A DNA stretch of 64,000 nt from Methylovirgula sp. 4M-Z18. Lineage in GTDB: Bacteria > Pseudomonadota > Alphaproteobacteria > Rhizobiales > Beijerinckiaceae. Both the position numbers and the translations under genes were made by a program. Positions 1 to 12,085 of the stretch are shown here, piece after piece. The number at the start of each line of letters is the position of its first letter. Position 1 is the first letter of the stretch. The DNA is taken from NCBI RefSeq assembly GCF_037890675.1, contig NZ_CP149574.1, positions 3,696,874 to 3,760,873 of the forward strand, written 5' to 3'. The notes under the pieces were generated by a model. It was not told where the DNA came from. It was given only the letters and a program-made list of their open reading frames with translations, and did not search any database.

Positions 1-144
1 GTCGACAACCTGCCGCAGCAAATGCCGCATTTCGACGATCACGGTCACACGCGCATGGCCAGCGTCCAGCAAGCCCTCGCGGATCATCGCGGCCCGGACC
101 GGATTGTCGTCAATGAGCAGAATATGGAGATCCGATGGAGACAT
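1..144 (-). CDS. nasT: NasT-like (ANTAR-type) response regulator, N-terminal fragment cut by the window edge
   Basis: From an ATG at 144, 48 codons run leftward without a stop to the edge of the window. The peptide begins MSPSDLHILLIDDNPVRAAM, followed by EGLLDAGH and a hydrophobic strand, which is the start of a receiver domain with the paired acidic residues (DD). The order ILLIDDNPVRA...EGLLDAGHARVTVI resembles NasT/AmiR antiterminators of nitrate/nitrite assimilation. Those proteins carry a receiver followed by an RNA-binding ANTAR domain, but here the ANTAR part lies outside the window, so the family call is by resemblance only. The 288 bases between this gene and the next one (145-432) hold an AT-rich stretch at about 280-325 that could be its promoter. 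I see nothing else there. Confidence 0.55.
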   Translation of the reverse strand, partial: MSPSDLHILLIDDNPVRAAMIREGLLDAGHARVTVIVEMRHLLRQVVD

Positions 145-432
145 GGGCTAGGCGTGATGAATCTCTGCGGCAAAACCAGGGACAGTCCGACATGGCGTGG
201 AGACTCGCAGCGGCGAGATGGAGCCAGCGTAGAGTTAAGGAGTCGTCTCCGCAACCTCATCCGCGATCCCGGATTTTGGCAAATACAAATTTATACAATA
301 ATATCAGCTATATATATGTTCGCAATTTGATTCAAATGATGCGCCGATCATTTCTGACCGGCGGTCACGTCTCTCAGCCCCATCAGACGCCGCAACGGCG
401 CAGAGCGCGCGTTTTGGGCAACACCCGGTGCA

Positions 433-1530
433 TCACGCCTCGATCTCGACGGCGCTCCTCGGCTGCGAGCAGCAGGCAAGGATAAATCCTTCTTCGATCT
501 CCTCGTCGAGAATGCCGCCATTGTGATTCATCTCGACGTCGCCCGATACTTTCTTCACCTTGCACGTACCGCACAAGCCGGATTCGCAGGCAGCGGGAAT
601 CCGCACGCCTGCCGCGCGGGCGATGGTAAGCAGGCTCTCGTCGGGCGCGCCGAAACCTTCGACATCGGACAGGGCGAAGCGAATCTGCATCGCATCCGCA
701 GATGGAACCGCAGGAGCCGCAGCAGGCGCCGTTTCGCGTACCGGAGCAACCGGCATCGCGAAACTTTCCTCGTGATAGCGCGCCATGTCGAAACCGGCCG
801 CCCCCAGCATCTCACGCACCGACCGCATGAACGCGTCCGGACCGCAGCAGAATATCTCCCGGTCACGAAAATCCGGCGCCAGCAGAGGCAGGCGCGCGGC
901 ATCAAGGCGGCCGACATGGCCGAACCAGTTTTCGCGCATCGATCGTCCCTTGACCATCAAAGTAAGCGCCAATCTTGGCATCCGCTGGCCCAGAAGCTCG
1001 AGTTCCTCACGAAAGATGAGATCCTCCGGCCGGCGCGCGCAATTGAGGCAGGCGACATCGGTCGCCGGAGCACAATCGTTCAGCCAGCGCAGCATCGACA
1101 TCATGGGCGTGATGCCGGACCCCGCCGAGATGAAGAAATATTTCGCCGCCGGATGGCTGTGCAGGGAAAAATCGCCCGCCGGACCGAAGGCGCGGATGCG
1201 CGCGCCGACGGTGAGGTGGTTGAACATCCAGCGCGTGCCGACGCTGCCTCCTTGCGCCTTCACCGTAACGGCGATCGAAAACGGCCGCGACGGCGAGGAG
1301 GACAATGTATAGGTCCGCATCAGCGGTCCGTCCGGCAGCGGCAATTCGAGCGTAACGAATTGGCCGGGCTTATAGCGAAACCACGTTTGCCCGTCGGCGC
1401 GGAAGGTGAAGGTTTTCACCTCCGGCGCCTCGTCGACAATATCGATGATCTCCAGGAGCTGCTGCCGGTCGTTCCACGGCACCATCTCGTCGAGATGCCG
1501 GTTCAGACGAAATTCGGTGAGCGCATTCAT
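433..1530 (-). CDS. gbcB: Ferredoxin/FAD reductase component of a Rieske betaine-type monooxygenase
   Basis: This 365-residue protein passes electrons from NAD(P)H to the Rieske oxygenase encoded just upstream. The N-terminal two thirds form a ferredoxin-reductase-like FAD/NAD module: RTYTLSSSP for flavin binding near residue 95, GSGITPMM for the nucleotide near 137, and CCGPDAFM near 228. The last 90 residues are a plant-type [2Fe-2S] ferredoxin with ACESGLCGTC and a fourth cysteine in LACC. The order reductase-then-ferredoxin is that of GbcB, the partner of glycine betaine demethylase, and of related stachydrine and carnitine systems. The ATG at 1530 has an AGAGGAT ribosome site 7 bases ahead and follows gbcA by 12 bases, so the two form one operon. 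The substrate is not proven by the sequence. Confidence 0.85.
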   Translation of the reverse strand: MNALTEFRLNRHLDEMVPWNDRQQLLEIIDIVDEAPEVKTFTFRADGQTWFRYKPGQFVTLELPLPDGPLMRTYTLSSSPSRPFSIAVTVKAQGGSVGTRWMFNHLTVGARIRAFGPAGDFSLHSHPAAKYFFISAGSGITPMMSMLRWLNDCAPATDVACLNCARRPEDLIFREELELLGQRMPRLALTLMVKGRSMRENWFGHVGRLDAARLPLLAPDFRDREIFCCGPDAFMRSVREMLGAAGFDMARYHEESFAMPVAPVRETAPAAAPAVPSADAMQIRFALSDVEGFGAPDESLLTIARAAGVRIPAACESGLCGTCKVKKVSGDVEMNHNGGILDEEIEEGFILACCSQPRSAVEIEA

Positions 1531-1542
1531 GACTCATATCCT

Positions 1543-2790
1543 CTAGGCAACGCTGCGCAGCGCGGGTTTGCCGCCTTCGCTCAGGCGCGGTTCGATAAAC
1601 CGCGTATACCAGTCGACGAACTGCAGCACGCCGCCTTCATGCATCTGTGAGTAAGGTCCAGGCTCGTAAGCGGGCGACGCAATGCCAAAGGCATTTTCCT
1701 CGACGATTCGGCGGTCCTGATCGTTCGTCTCGGTCCAGACATGGGTGAGATTGGCGAGGTCATAGTCGACGCCCTCGACCGCATCCTTATGCACCAGCCA
1801 TTTGGTCGTCACCGCGGTTTCGGTCGCGCTGATCGGGAGGACGCGGAAGGTGACGGCGTGATCGCCAAGAATATGGTTCCAGGTCGTCGGATAATGGTAG
1901 AGCAGCAGTGAACCGATCCGCCCTTCCGTGACCGCGTGCGACAAACCGCGCTGTACCGCGGGCTTGCCGTTCATCGTGTAACTCGCGGCATCCCGCAGAA
2001 GCGGCACGCGCGTCGCGCGAAATTGACCGGACTGGTCGATCTGGAAACGCGACGGCAGCCCGGCCGCCTCGCATTTGTTCCAATGGGCGACGATCTCAGG
2101 ATCATCTTCCGCGCCTTGCACGCCGGTAACGGTTGGCGCTTCGGGAAACGTCTTGCACAGTTCAGGATGGTTGCCCACGCAATGGTAGCATTCGCGGTTG
2201 TTTTCCCACACGAGCTTCCAATTGCCCTTTTCGATGATCGTGCTTTCGAAGGCGACCTTGGCTTCGCCGAGCCGATGCGGCGCAAAATAAGGCTCCATCA
2301 TCTGACGGACCGGCGCAAATTCTGCCGGCTCCTTCGCTAGGCAAATGAAGATGTAGCCCGCGACGCTTTCGCAGGCGACCGGCTTCAATCCGAATTCGGC
2401 TTTGTCGAAGCCTTCCGCCATTTGCCGGGCAAACAGCAACTTGCCGTCGAGGTCATAGGTCCATTGATGATAGGGGCAGACGAGTCGCGCCGACGTGCCT
2501 TTCTGGGCGTTGCAAACCCGGCTGCCGCGATGGCGGCAGGAATTGTGGAACGCGCGAAGCTTGCCCTCACGGTCGCGCAGCACGACGATCGGATAGGCGC
2601 CGACTTGCACCGTGAAGAAACTGCCCGGCTTCGCAACTTCGCAATCGTGCCCGACAAACAGCCAGTCGCGATACCAGATCAGATCGAGGTCGAGCTGGAA
2701 GAAGGCGGGATCGGTATAGAAAGCCTGGGGGAGGCTAAAGCCTTCGCGGCGATTGCGAAGGAGTTTCAGCATGTCGTTACGCGTATCCAT
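1543..2790 (-). CDS. gbcA: Rieske oxygenase alpha subunit, glycine betaine monooxygenase type
   Basis: This 415-residue terminal oxygenase probably removes a methyl group from a quaternary amine, most likely glycine betaine to dimethylglycine plus formaldehyde. The Rieske cluster ligands are C85, H87, C105 and H108 (CRHRG and CPYH). The mononuclear iron site is visible as NNRECYHCVGNH, with H203 and H208, and an acidic third ligand is expected in the later NDQDRR segment. Overall layout and the NNRECYHC motif match GbcA; stachydrine (Stc2) and carnitine (CntA) demethylases are the main alternatives. The ATG at 2790 has an AAGGA ribosome site 6 bases ahead, and that site lies inside a short hairpin (2796-2813). 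A cobalamin riboswitch lies further upstream in the same transcript, which is odd for this family. No betaine uptake or dimethylglycine genes are in view. Confidence 0.85.
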   Translation of the reverse strand: MDTRNDMLKLLRNRREGFSLPQAFYTDPAFFQLDLDLIWYRDWLFVGHDCEVAKPGSFFTVQVGAYPIVVLRDREGKLRAFHNSCRHRGSRVCNAQKGTSARLVCPYHQWTYDLDGKLLFARQMAEGFDKAEFGLKPVACESVAGYIFICLAKEPAEFAPVRQMMEPYFAPHRLGEAKVAFESTIIEKGNWKLVWENNRECYHCVGNHPELCKTFPEAPTVTGVQGAEDDPEIVAHWNKCEAAGLPSRFQIDQSGQFRATRVPLLRDAASYTMNGKPAVQRGLSHAVTEGRIGSLLLYHYPTTWNHILGDHAVTFRVLPISATETAVTTKWLVHKDAVEGVDYDLANLTHVWTETNDQDRRIVEENAFGIASPAYEPGPYSQMHEGGVLQFVDWYTRFIEPRLSEGGKPALRSVA

Positions 2791-2795
2791 GTTCT

Positions 2796-2813
2796 GTCCT
2801 TTTGCTCAAGGAC
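2796..2813 (-). promoter_or_regulatory. Hairpin that can sequester the gbcA ribosome binding site
   Basis: On the minus strand GTCCTT pairs perfectly with AAGGAC across a 6-base loop. The second arm contains the AAGGA ribosome site of gbcA, which ends 6 bases before the ATG. This is the geometry expected of a translational expression platform, and the cobalamin aptamer lies about 110 bases upstream. That the aptamer controls this hairpin is inference. Confidence 0.55.
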
Positions 2814-2922
2814 TGAACTGGTGGTGATGGAGGAAGTTTTAACGCCGGCGGAGCCTCAAGCCCCAGCCCAAAACGCCCTGCCTCCTGACCGCCCACCGCG
2901 ATCAGTCAAGTTTCATACCCAA

Positions 2923-3100
2923 GGCTGGTTTCCGGGCTTCGGAGCCGTCCTTTTGAACTGTCTCAACACCTTCCCAGGCTTGTTCTCCCAGTGGTTTCTT
3001 ATCGAGACAAAGGCTCTGTTACCGTTGCGGGGGCAGCGCCGGCGTCACACCGGCTTCCCAATTATCCCTGCGGACAATTTCCGAAGGGCACCTCGAACTG
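2923..3100 (-). ncRNA. Cobalamin (adenosylcobalamin-type) riboswitch in the gbcA leader
   Basis: The minus strand carries the conserved B12 elements in the correct order. First comes GAGGTGCC near 3094-3087, then GGGATAATTGGGAAGCCGGT (about 3067-3048), then the B12 box tail GCGCTGCCCCCGCAACGGTA (about 3039-3020). CCACTGGGAGA follows near 2994, then CCTGGGAAGG near 2978, and the closing CGAAGCCCGGAAACCAGCC ending at 2923. Size and order fit the Rfam cobalamin riboswitch. It lies downstream of the B12-dependent metH stop codon and reads into gbcA, so the gene under control should be gbcAB. Family members normally lower expression when cobalamin is plentiful. The rest of the 384-base gap holds the hairpin at the gbcA start and, at 3139-3169, two direct copies of AATGCGACA 22 bases apart. 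Confidence 0.93.
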
Positions 3101-3174
3101 GTCGAATAATGCACCTTCCCGAAGTGCGGATGAGCCGGAATGCGACATCGGCTGTGTATAAATGCGACAGGCCC

Positions 3175-6957
<3,783 letters not shown>

Positions 6958-7000
6958 ATTCGACGCTCAACACTTCAAATGCGATATGGAGATATACGAT

Positions 7001-7020
7001 ACATAAAGATATCTTTATGT
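7001..7020. promoter_or_regulatory. Perfect 20-bp palindrome upstream of metH, SahR-like operator
   Basis: ACATAAAGATATCTTTATGT is its own reverse complement and lies 43 bases before the metH start. The ATAAAGATATCTTTAT core resembles, from memory, the operators of ArsR-family regulators of methionine metabolism (SahR/SamR) in Proteobacteria. No ArsR gene is in the window, so the regulator would be encoded elsewhere. The site is clear; the regulator assignment is inference. Confidence 0.6.
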
Positions 7021-7108
7021 CAACATGCAAATTAAATAACCGCGCCTGGACATGGCCTTTGTCCGGTAACTAGGTTAGGCGACTGAGATCGATGTTGGGG
7101 CGCTCCGA

Positions 7109-9349
7109 ATGGTTCGATGGGATGATGGGCAGGCCGGTTTCATGGCCGCAGGCGAACCGCCGGCCGGCCGCCGGAAGAAAGCCGTGGTCCGATACTTCTG
7201 GCTCGTGGGCGGCGCGATATTTTTCCTCGCGGTCGGCGTCTCATATAGCGTTTATGTTTACGGCCTGCGTCCGCTCGATCCCACCAACATTTCGATCCTG
7301 CCGGAGGACCCCGCCCAAAGCTACATGGGTTGGCTGTTCTTTCGCCATGAACCTCGCCTGACTTGGCCTCTGGGCTGGTCGTCGGCGCTCGGCTATCCGA
7401 AGGGTGAGCCGATCGCCTATCTCGATTCAATTCCCCTTGTCGCGACATTGTTGTGGCCGTTCCGGCATTGGCTGCCGGAGCCCTTTCAATATCTCACGCT
7501 GTGGTGGACGCTGTGCGCGACGCTGTCATTTTATTTTGGCAGCCGGATTTGCCGCCGGCTGTGCGGCGGAGATTGGGTGGCCGGAACGGCAGGCGGGTTG
7601 CTGTTCCTGGCAGCACCCGTCCTCTTGTTGCGCGCGGCACAGGACTTTGCGCTTGCAAGCCACTGGTTCGTCCTTGCCGCACTGGAGTTCTATCTCACAT
7701 GCTCAGCCCGCCTGTCGTGGCGCCACATTTCGGCAAGCGTCGCGATCGCCGCCGTCGCAGGGGGGATCAACCCTTATATTGCGGTCCTGTCGTTATCGCT
7801 CATCGGCGCGGGCTATCTCAGATCGACCCTCACCGCGTCGGAGGATACGCAGAGGTTGCTCGGGCCGCGCCTGTTCGTTGCGTTGACTGGCATGATCTGC
7901 GCCGTAACCGCCATGCTTTTGTCTTGGCTCCTCTTCGGCTTCTTGCGCCCGAATGATCCCGGTGCCTACGCCGGCATTGGCTATGGCCTTGTTTCCATGA
8001 ATCTCTTGGCGCCTATCGACCCGATGTTCTTTCCTGCGCTCCTCTTGCGACAGCAGTCATACGTCAGCAGGTTTCAAGTTGAAGGCTATAATTATTTTGG
8101 ATTGGGCGTTCTGCTCTTGGGCTTTGCCGTCCTCATCCGCCAGCCACGAATGGTCTTGGCTCATCTCTTTCAGCGAGATGCGTGGCCCGGCTGGCTGGTT
8201 TTTGTGGCCTGCACGTTGCTCGCTCTTACGCTCAAGGCAACGGTTGGTTCCCATGTGATTTACGATTTGCACGCGCCGCCGCCAATTGTGCAGGTGCTCA
8301 GTGCCTTCCGCGCATCTGGACGTCTCTTTTGGCCCGCCTTTTATCTCGCCCTCGCCGGAATCGTGAGCGCGGCTTTTATCGTTTTTGGCCGGTACGTCGC
8401 GCTGGCATGCGTTTGTGCATTCGCGGTTCAAATTGTCGACCTGCGCGGCCTGCGGAAGGAAGTCCGCCACACGTGGTCGAGCACTCCCATCGGCGTCTTC
8501 TCGGGCACCCAGATGGATGTCTTCACGAACGGCCCGGTATGGCAGGACATTGCGCACCGATATCGGCATCTTGTGGTGATGCCCGCTTGGCAGTGCGAAT
8601 GGGCTCACGAAACACCGGGCGGCGAATTCGGCTATTGGATCTTCGGCAAGCTCGCCGGCGAACACCGCATGAGCCTCAACAGCTTTTATGCGGGACGCAC
8701 CAGCCCGTCTCAGATCGACTATTTTTGCCAAACGATGCCGGCAGATCTGCAGCAAAGCGGGCTTGCAAACGACACCGCCTATGTCTTCCAGAGAGCAGCG
8801 CATGCTTACGCAATACCGCACAACGAACACGCGTGCCGCGTGCTCGATGGCGTCATTCTGTGCGTCAAGGCAGGCGACGCGCAAGGTTTTGGGCAAGATC
8901 TGTCGGCTGGCTTGATTGAACTTCCGATCGGCACGTGGGTTTCCATCGGCCAATCCACTCCCTTGAGCGACCAATTGTTCGGCTTCGGCTGGGATGCGGA
9001 TGAAGCTTGGGGACGCTGGACAAGCAGCCACGAAGCAGATCTGTCATTTCTTGCTCCGGGGACTGGCGCCGTTCGGCTAGAGCTCGTCTTGAACGCCTTC
9101 GCGCCAGCGACGCATCCACAGCATGCGCAAATTTCGGTCAACGGCCGGCATATGAAAGATTGGCTGTCGGTCGACGGATCCGACAGCACGGTCGGCTTGG
9201 ACCTCCCCGCTGACCTCATTGGACCGGATCGCGTCGTGACGCTCAAATTCATTCTGCCCGATGCGGTGTCGCCGGCCGAACTCGGCATCAGCGACGACAC
9301 GCGGCGAATCGCTGTCGGCCTCAAAAGCCTCCGCCTCAATGCAGAATGA
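7109..9349 (+). CDS. Multi-pass membrane protein with GT-C-like N-terminus (DUF6311-like)
   Basis: This 746-residue integral membrane protein has a first membrane segment at about 30-50 and roughly ten more up to about residue 440. Between the first two segments there is an extracytoplasmic loop with acidic residues and PEDPAQSYMGWLFFRHEP, the layout of GT-C glycosyltransferases and of DUF6311 proteins. The last 300 residues are soluble; near the end GWDADEAWGRWT opens a beta-rich module seen in other envelope-polysaccharide proteins. A role in attaching sugars to a lipid-linked or surface glycan is possible, but the catalytic residues are not certain. The start could also be the ATG at 7142, which begins just ahead of the basic RRKK stretch. 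It stands alone between divergent metH and convergent ald, so context does not help. Confidence 0.6.
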   Translation: MVRWDDGQAGFMAAGEPPAGRRKKAVVRYFWLVGGAIFFLAVGVSYSVYVYGLRPLDPTNISILPEDPAQSYMGWLFFRHEPRLTWPLGWSSALGYPKGEPIAYLDSIPLVATLLWPFRHWLPEPFQYLTLWWTLCATLSFYFGSRICRRLCGGDWVAGTAGGLLFLAAPVLLLRAAQDFALASHWFVLAALEFYLTCSARLSWRHISASVAIAAVAGGINPYIAVLSLSLIGAGYLRSTLTASEDTQRLLGPRLFVALTGMICAVTAMLLSWLLFGFLRPNDPGAYAGIGYGLVSMNLLAPIDPMFFPALLLRQQSYVSRFQVEGYNYFGLGVLLLGFAVLIRQPRMVLAHLFQRDAWPGWLVFVACTLLALTLKATVGSHVIYDLHAPPPIVQVLSAFRASGRLFWPAFYLALAGIVSAAFIVFGRYVALACVCAFAVQIVDLRGLRKEVRHTWSSTPIGVFSGTQMDVFTNGPVWQDIAHRYRHLVVMPAWQCEWAHETPGGEFGYWIFGKLAGEHRMSLNSFYAGRTSPSQIDYFCQTMPADLQQSGLANDTAYVFQRAAHAYAIPHNEHACRVLDGVILCVKAGDAQGFGQDLSAGLIELPIGTWVSIGQSTPLSDQLFGFGWDADEAWGRWTSSHEADLSFLAPGTGAVRLELVLNAFAPATHPQHAQISVNGRHMKDWLSVDGSDSTVGLDLPADLIGPDRVVTLKFILPDAVSPAELGISDDTRRIAVGLKSLRLNAE

Positions 9350-9396
9350 AGGATTTCGCATCTTTTGCACGCGGGAAGAGCCGATCAAAGCACGAG

Positions 9397-10509
9397 TCAG
9401 AGCAGCGCCTCCACGCTTGAATAGGCGCGATTCTGCGCGTCCGCGACGGGCTTGCAGACAACTTGTCCCGCGCAAACATTCACCCCATGGCGCAAATGAA
9501 TGTCATCGATGACTGCTTGCCGCCATCCTTTGTCGGCGAGCGCCAACGCAAAGGGCAGCGTCGCGTTGTTCAAGGCAAGTGTCGACGTGCGCGCCACGGC
9601 GCCAGGCATATTGGCGACGCAGTAATGAATGACGTCATCCACCACATAGGTCGGATCGGAATGGGTCGTGGCGTGCGACGTCTCGCAACACCCACCTTGA
9701 TCGATCGCGACGTCAACGATGACGCTGCCGGGCTTCATCGTCTTCAGCATGTCTCGCGTGATCAGTTTCGGCGCCGAAGCACCGGGGATCAGCACGGTTC
9801 CGATCACCAGATCGGCGCGCTGGACCAATTCTGCAATGGCCGAGCGCGTCGAATGGATGAGATGGACGCGCTCGCCGAACCGCGCCGAAAGCCGGCGGAG
9901 CGTCTCGAGATCGCGATCCACGACGGTGACATTGGCGCCCATCCCCAGCGAGATGGTGGCCGCCTGCGTCCCGGCGACGCCCGCGCCGATCACGAGAACC
10001 TCGCCGCTCGGCACGCCCGGCACACCGCCTAGCAAGATGCCTCGTCCGCCGGATGATTTTTCCAGCGCATGCGCCCCCACTTGCGGCGCCAACCGGCCCG
10101 CGATCTCAGACATTGGCGTCAGGAGCGGAAGGCCGCCCGATGCGGACGTGACCGTCTCATAGGCGATACATACCGCGCCGCTGGCGATCAGATCGTCGGT
10201 TTGGGCGGGATCCGGCGCAAGATGCAGGTAGGTGTAGAGAATCTGATTGTCGCGCAACAGCTTTCTTTCGTTCGGCTGCGGCTCCTTGACCTTCACGATC
10301 ATCTCCGCACGATGAAAAATCTCCTCGGGCGTCGACACCAACTCGGCACCTGCGCGCGCATATTCTTCATCGTTCAGGCCAGACCCGTCACCCGCGCCCT
10401 TTTCAAGGATGACCCGATGGCCGTGCTGCACCAACTCGTGTGTAGAAGACGGCGTGAGCCCCACGCGATACTCGTTGTTCTTGATCTCTTTCGGAACGCC
10501 CACCAGCAT
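9397..10509 (-). CDS. ald: Alanine dehydrogenase
   Basis: This 370-residue NAD-dependent enzyme interconverts L-alanine and pyruvate plus ammonia. It opens with VGVPKEIKNNEYRVGLTP, has the substrate lysine in VKVKEP, the catalytic histidine in TYLHLAP, and the Rossmann motif GAGVAGTQAA followed by VVDRDLETLRRL. Length and motifs match the family throughout. I chose the ATG at 10509 because GGGAGAGG stands just ahead and the protein then begins MLVGVPKE as in homologues; an in-frame ATG at 10539 has no such support. It lies downstream of the FAD oxidoreductase and peptide transporter genes on the same strand, separated by 252 bases, and may consume alanine released from imported peptides. Confidence 0.95.
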   Translation of the reverse strand: MLVGVPKEIKNNEYRVGLTPSSTHELVQHGHRVILEKGAGDGSGLNDEEYARAGAELVSTPEEIFHRAEMIVKVKEPQPNERKLLRDNQILYTYLHLAPDPAQTDDLIASGAVCIAYETVTSASGGLPLLTPMSEIAGRLAPQVGAHALEKSSGGRGILLGGVPGVPSGEVLVIGAGVAGTQAATISLGMGANVTVVDRDLETLRRLSARFGERVHLIHSTRSAIAELVQRADLVIGTVLIPGASAPKLITRDMLKTMKPGSVIVDVAIDQGGCCETSHATTHSDPTYVVDDVIHYCVANMPGAVARTSTLALNNATLPFALALADKGWRQAVIDDIHLRHGVNVCAGQVVCKPVADAQNRAYSSVEALL

Positions 10510-10610
10510 CTTGCCTCTCCCTCGCCCATCATGTGCCATGTTTCCATGTGCGTCTTTTAGATATTTGATCCTGGACCTTGATGGTGCGTTCTTTTTCGTG
10601 AATTAGAAAG

Positions 10611-10628
10611 ATACATTATAGGATGTAT
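10611..10628 (-). promoter_or_regulatory. Inverted repeat with -10-like element upstream of ald
   Basis: ATACAT and ATGTAT form an inverted repeat around a 6-base centre, and the minus strand of this element contains TATAAT. It lies about 100 bases ahead of ald. It could be the ald promoter with an overlapping regulator site (ald genes are often controlled by Lrp/AsnC-type AldR), but no good -35 element is evident. The rest of the 10510-10761 gap shows nothing I recognise. Confidence 0.3.
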
Positions 10629-10761
10629 TTTACACTGGAGCGCCTCGCCCGCCCAGATCGGTGCGCAGCGGCTGCAAACATTTCTGCCCCGGTTCCCTCC
10701 CGCGCTACGAGGGGAACCTCCCTGAGATAGGACCCGGGCGAAAAATGTCCATGTGGCACAC

Positions 10762-12036
10762 TCAGTCGCCGCGCCACCAGTCCTTCGCACGGTATGCCAA
10801 AGTGAACAAAGGCAGGAACCATGGCCTTCCATTGTAGAACGGCAGCGACGGCGCCGGGACGTCGTCAAAGGCCGTCGCACCCTCGGGCTTGCCAAGGATT
10901 TTGAGCGCCGCACGATGACCGAGATAGGGCATGAGAGCGACACCCGACCCGTTGCAGCCGAAGACATAGTGAATGCCCTCGTGCCGGCCAATGGCCGGCA
11001 GATCAGACTTCGTCATGGCAATTCGGCCTGTCCAGCAATGGCTGATAGCGACGTTCGCCAAAGCGGGAAACAACGTGACAAGTTCTCGGCGCAATCTTTG
11101 CGCGGCGTTTCGCAGCGGGATCGGGTGCAAGGCCGCGCGACCGCCCAGAACAATGCGTTTGCCATCCGGTGAAGGACGATAATAGAGATGCTTTTCGCGC
11201 GTCTCGACGATCATGCGGCCATTGGGAATGAGCTGCTGGACAAGCTCGGTGCCGATCTCTTGCGTCGCAATGATAAAGCTCGGAAAAGGAATGAGGCGTC
11301 GGGCAAGCGCACTGGAAAGGCCGAATGTATAACCGTTGGTCGCGATCAACACATCCCGCGCCCGCAATGTTCCTCTTGACGTCGCAATTTGAAAAGCCTG
11401 CCCGTCCGGCGCGAGGGAATTGACCCGCGTGAAAGCCGCCACCTGTGCACCGGCCTCGTGCGCCTTGTGCAGAAGCGCACGATGGAATTTGGCCGGATGT
11501 ACCGCGCCGTGGCTATGGAAAATGAGACCTCCCTTGTAGAACTGCGTTGTCACTTCGCGGCGGACATCCGATTGCGAGAGCACATCAACGTCCAGACCGA
11601 AGTCGCGCTTCAATGCCTCCGCCTCGCGGCCCATGGTCAGATAATCCGCGTCCGTCCACGCGCCGCGCACGCGCCCGGTTCTTTGCAAATCGGCGTCGAG
11701 CCCCTCGGCATCGATCAGGGTCTTCACGAAATCGAGCGACGCCATCCCCTCCCGAATGAGGCTTTGTGCTTTGGCGCTGCCGTATTTTGCGATCAGCCCG
11801 GAATACGAGAGCCGATGCCCATGCCCGATCATTCCGCCCGAACGCGTCGATGCGCCCCAACCCGGCGCTTCGGATTCTAGAACCAGCACCTGACGTCCGG
11901 CTCGTGCCAAAGTAAGCGCGGCGGAAAGGCCGGTATAGCCCGCGCCGATAATGGCGACGTCCGCCTGCGCGGGAAGCTCAATGGTCGCTTGCGCCTCCTG
12001 CGGCGCGGCTTCCCACCAATAGGGCGTTTCTTTCAT
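10762..12036 (-). CDS. FAD-dependent oxidoreductase, D-amino-acid-oxidase (DAO) family
   Basis: This flavoprotein of about 424 residues has the dinucleotide motif IIGAGYTGLSAALTLARAG near the N-terminus and GWGASTRSGG, the FAD-contacting segment of the DAO fold. The opening TPYWW and the C-terminal layout recall gamma-glutamylputrescine oxidase and related amine or amino-acid oxidases. It would oxidise an amine or amino acid to the imine; the substrate cannot be read from sequence. I prefer the ATG at 12036 (protein starts KETPYWW) over a GTG at 12048; neither has a strong ribosome site. It follows the peptide transporter ATPase by 49 bases on the same strand and is probably co-transcribed. 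Its substrate may therefore be released from an imported compound, for example D-alanine or another D-amino acid. Confidence 0.75.
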   Translation of the reverse strand: MKETPYWWEAAPQEAQATIELPAQADVAIIGAGYTGLSAALTLARAGRQVLVLESEAPGWGASTRSGGMIGHGHRLSYSGLIAKYGSAKAQSLIREGMASLDFVKTLIDAEGLDADLQRTGRVRGAWTDADYLTMGREAEALKRDFGLDVDVLSQSDVRREVTTQFYKGGLIFHSHGAVHPAKFHRALLHKAHEAGAQVAAFTRVNSLAPDGQAFQIATSRGTLRARDVLIATNGYTFGLSSALARRLIPFPSFIIATQEIGTELVQQLIPNGRMIVETREKHLYYRPSPDGKRIVLGGRAALHPIPLRNAAQRLRRELVTLFPALANVAISHCWTGRIAMTKSDLPAIGRHEGIHYVFGCNGSGVALMPYLGHRAALKILGKPEGATAFDDVPAPSLPFYNGRPWFLPLFTLAYRAKDWWRGD

Positions 12037-12085
12037 CAGTGATTCCACGCTAGATCTTTCGCCTCATACCACTCGCGTCGCGCAG

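Noticed and set aside
523-1650. Long plus-strand open frame (375 codons) opposite gbcB and gbcA
   Set aside because: Arg/His-rich translation with no family likeness; it is the antisense shadow of two clearly conserved genes in GC-rich DNA.
8057-9031. Minus-strand frame of 324 codons within the membrane protein gene
   Set aside because: No start signal or motif; the plus strand has continuous membrane helices and conserved motifs.
10629-10761. Possible glycine-type riboswitch before ald
   Set aside because: Purine-rich GGGAGG stretches occur, but the conserved glycine aptamer core is absent.
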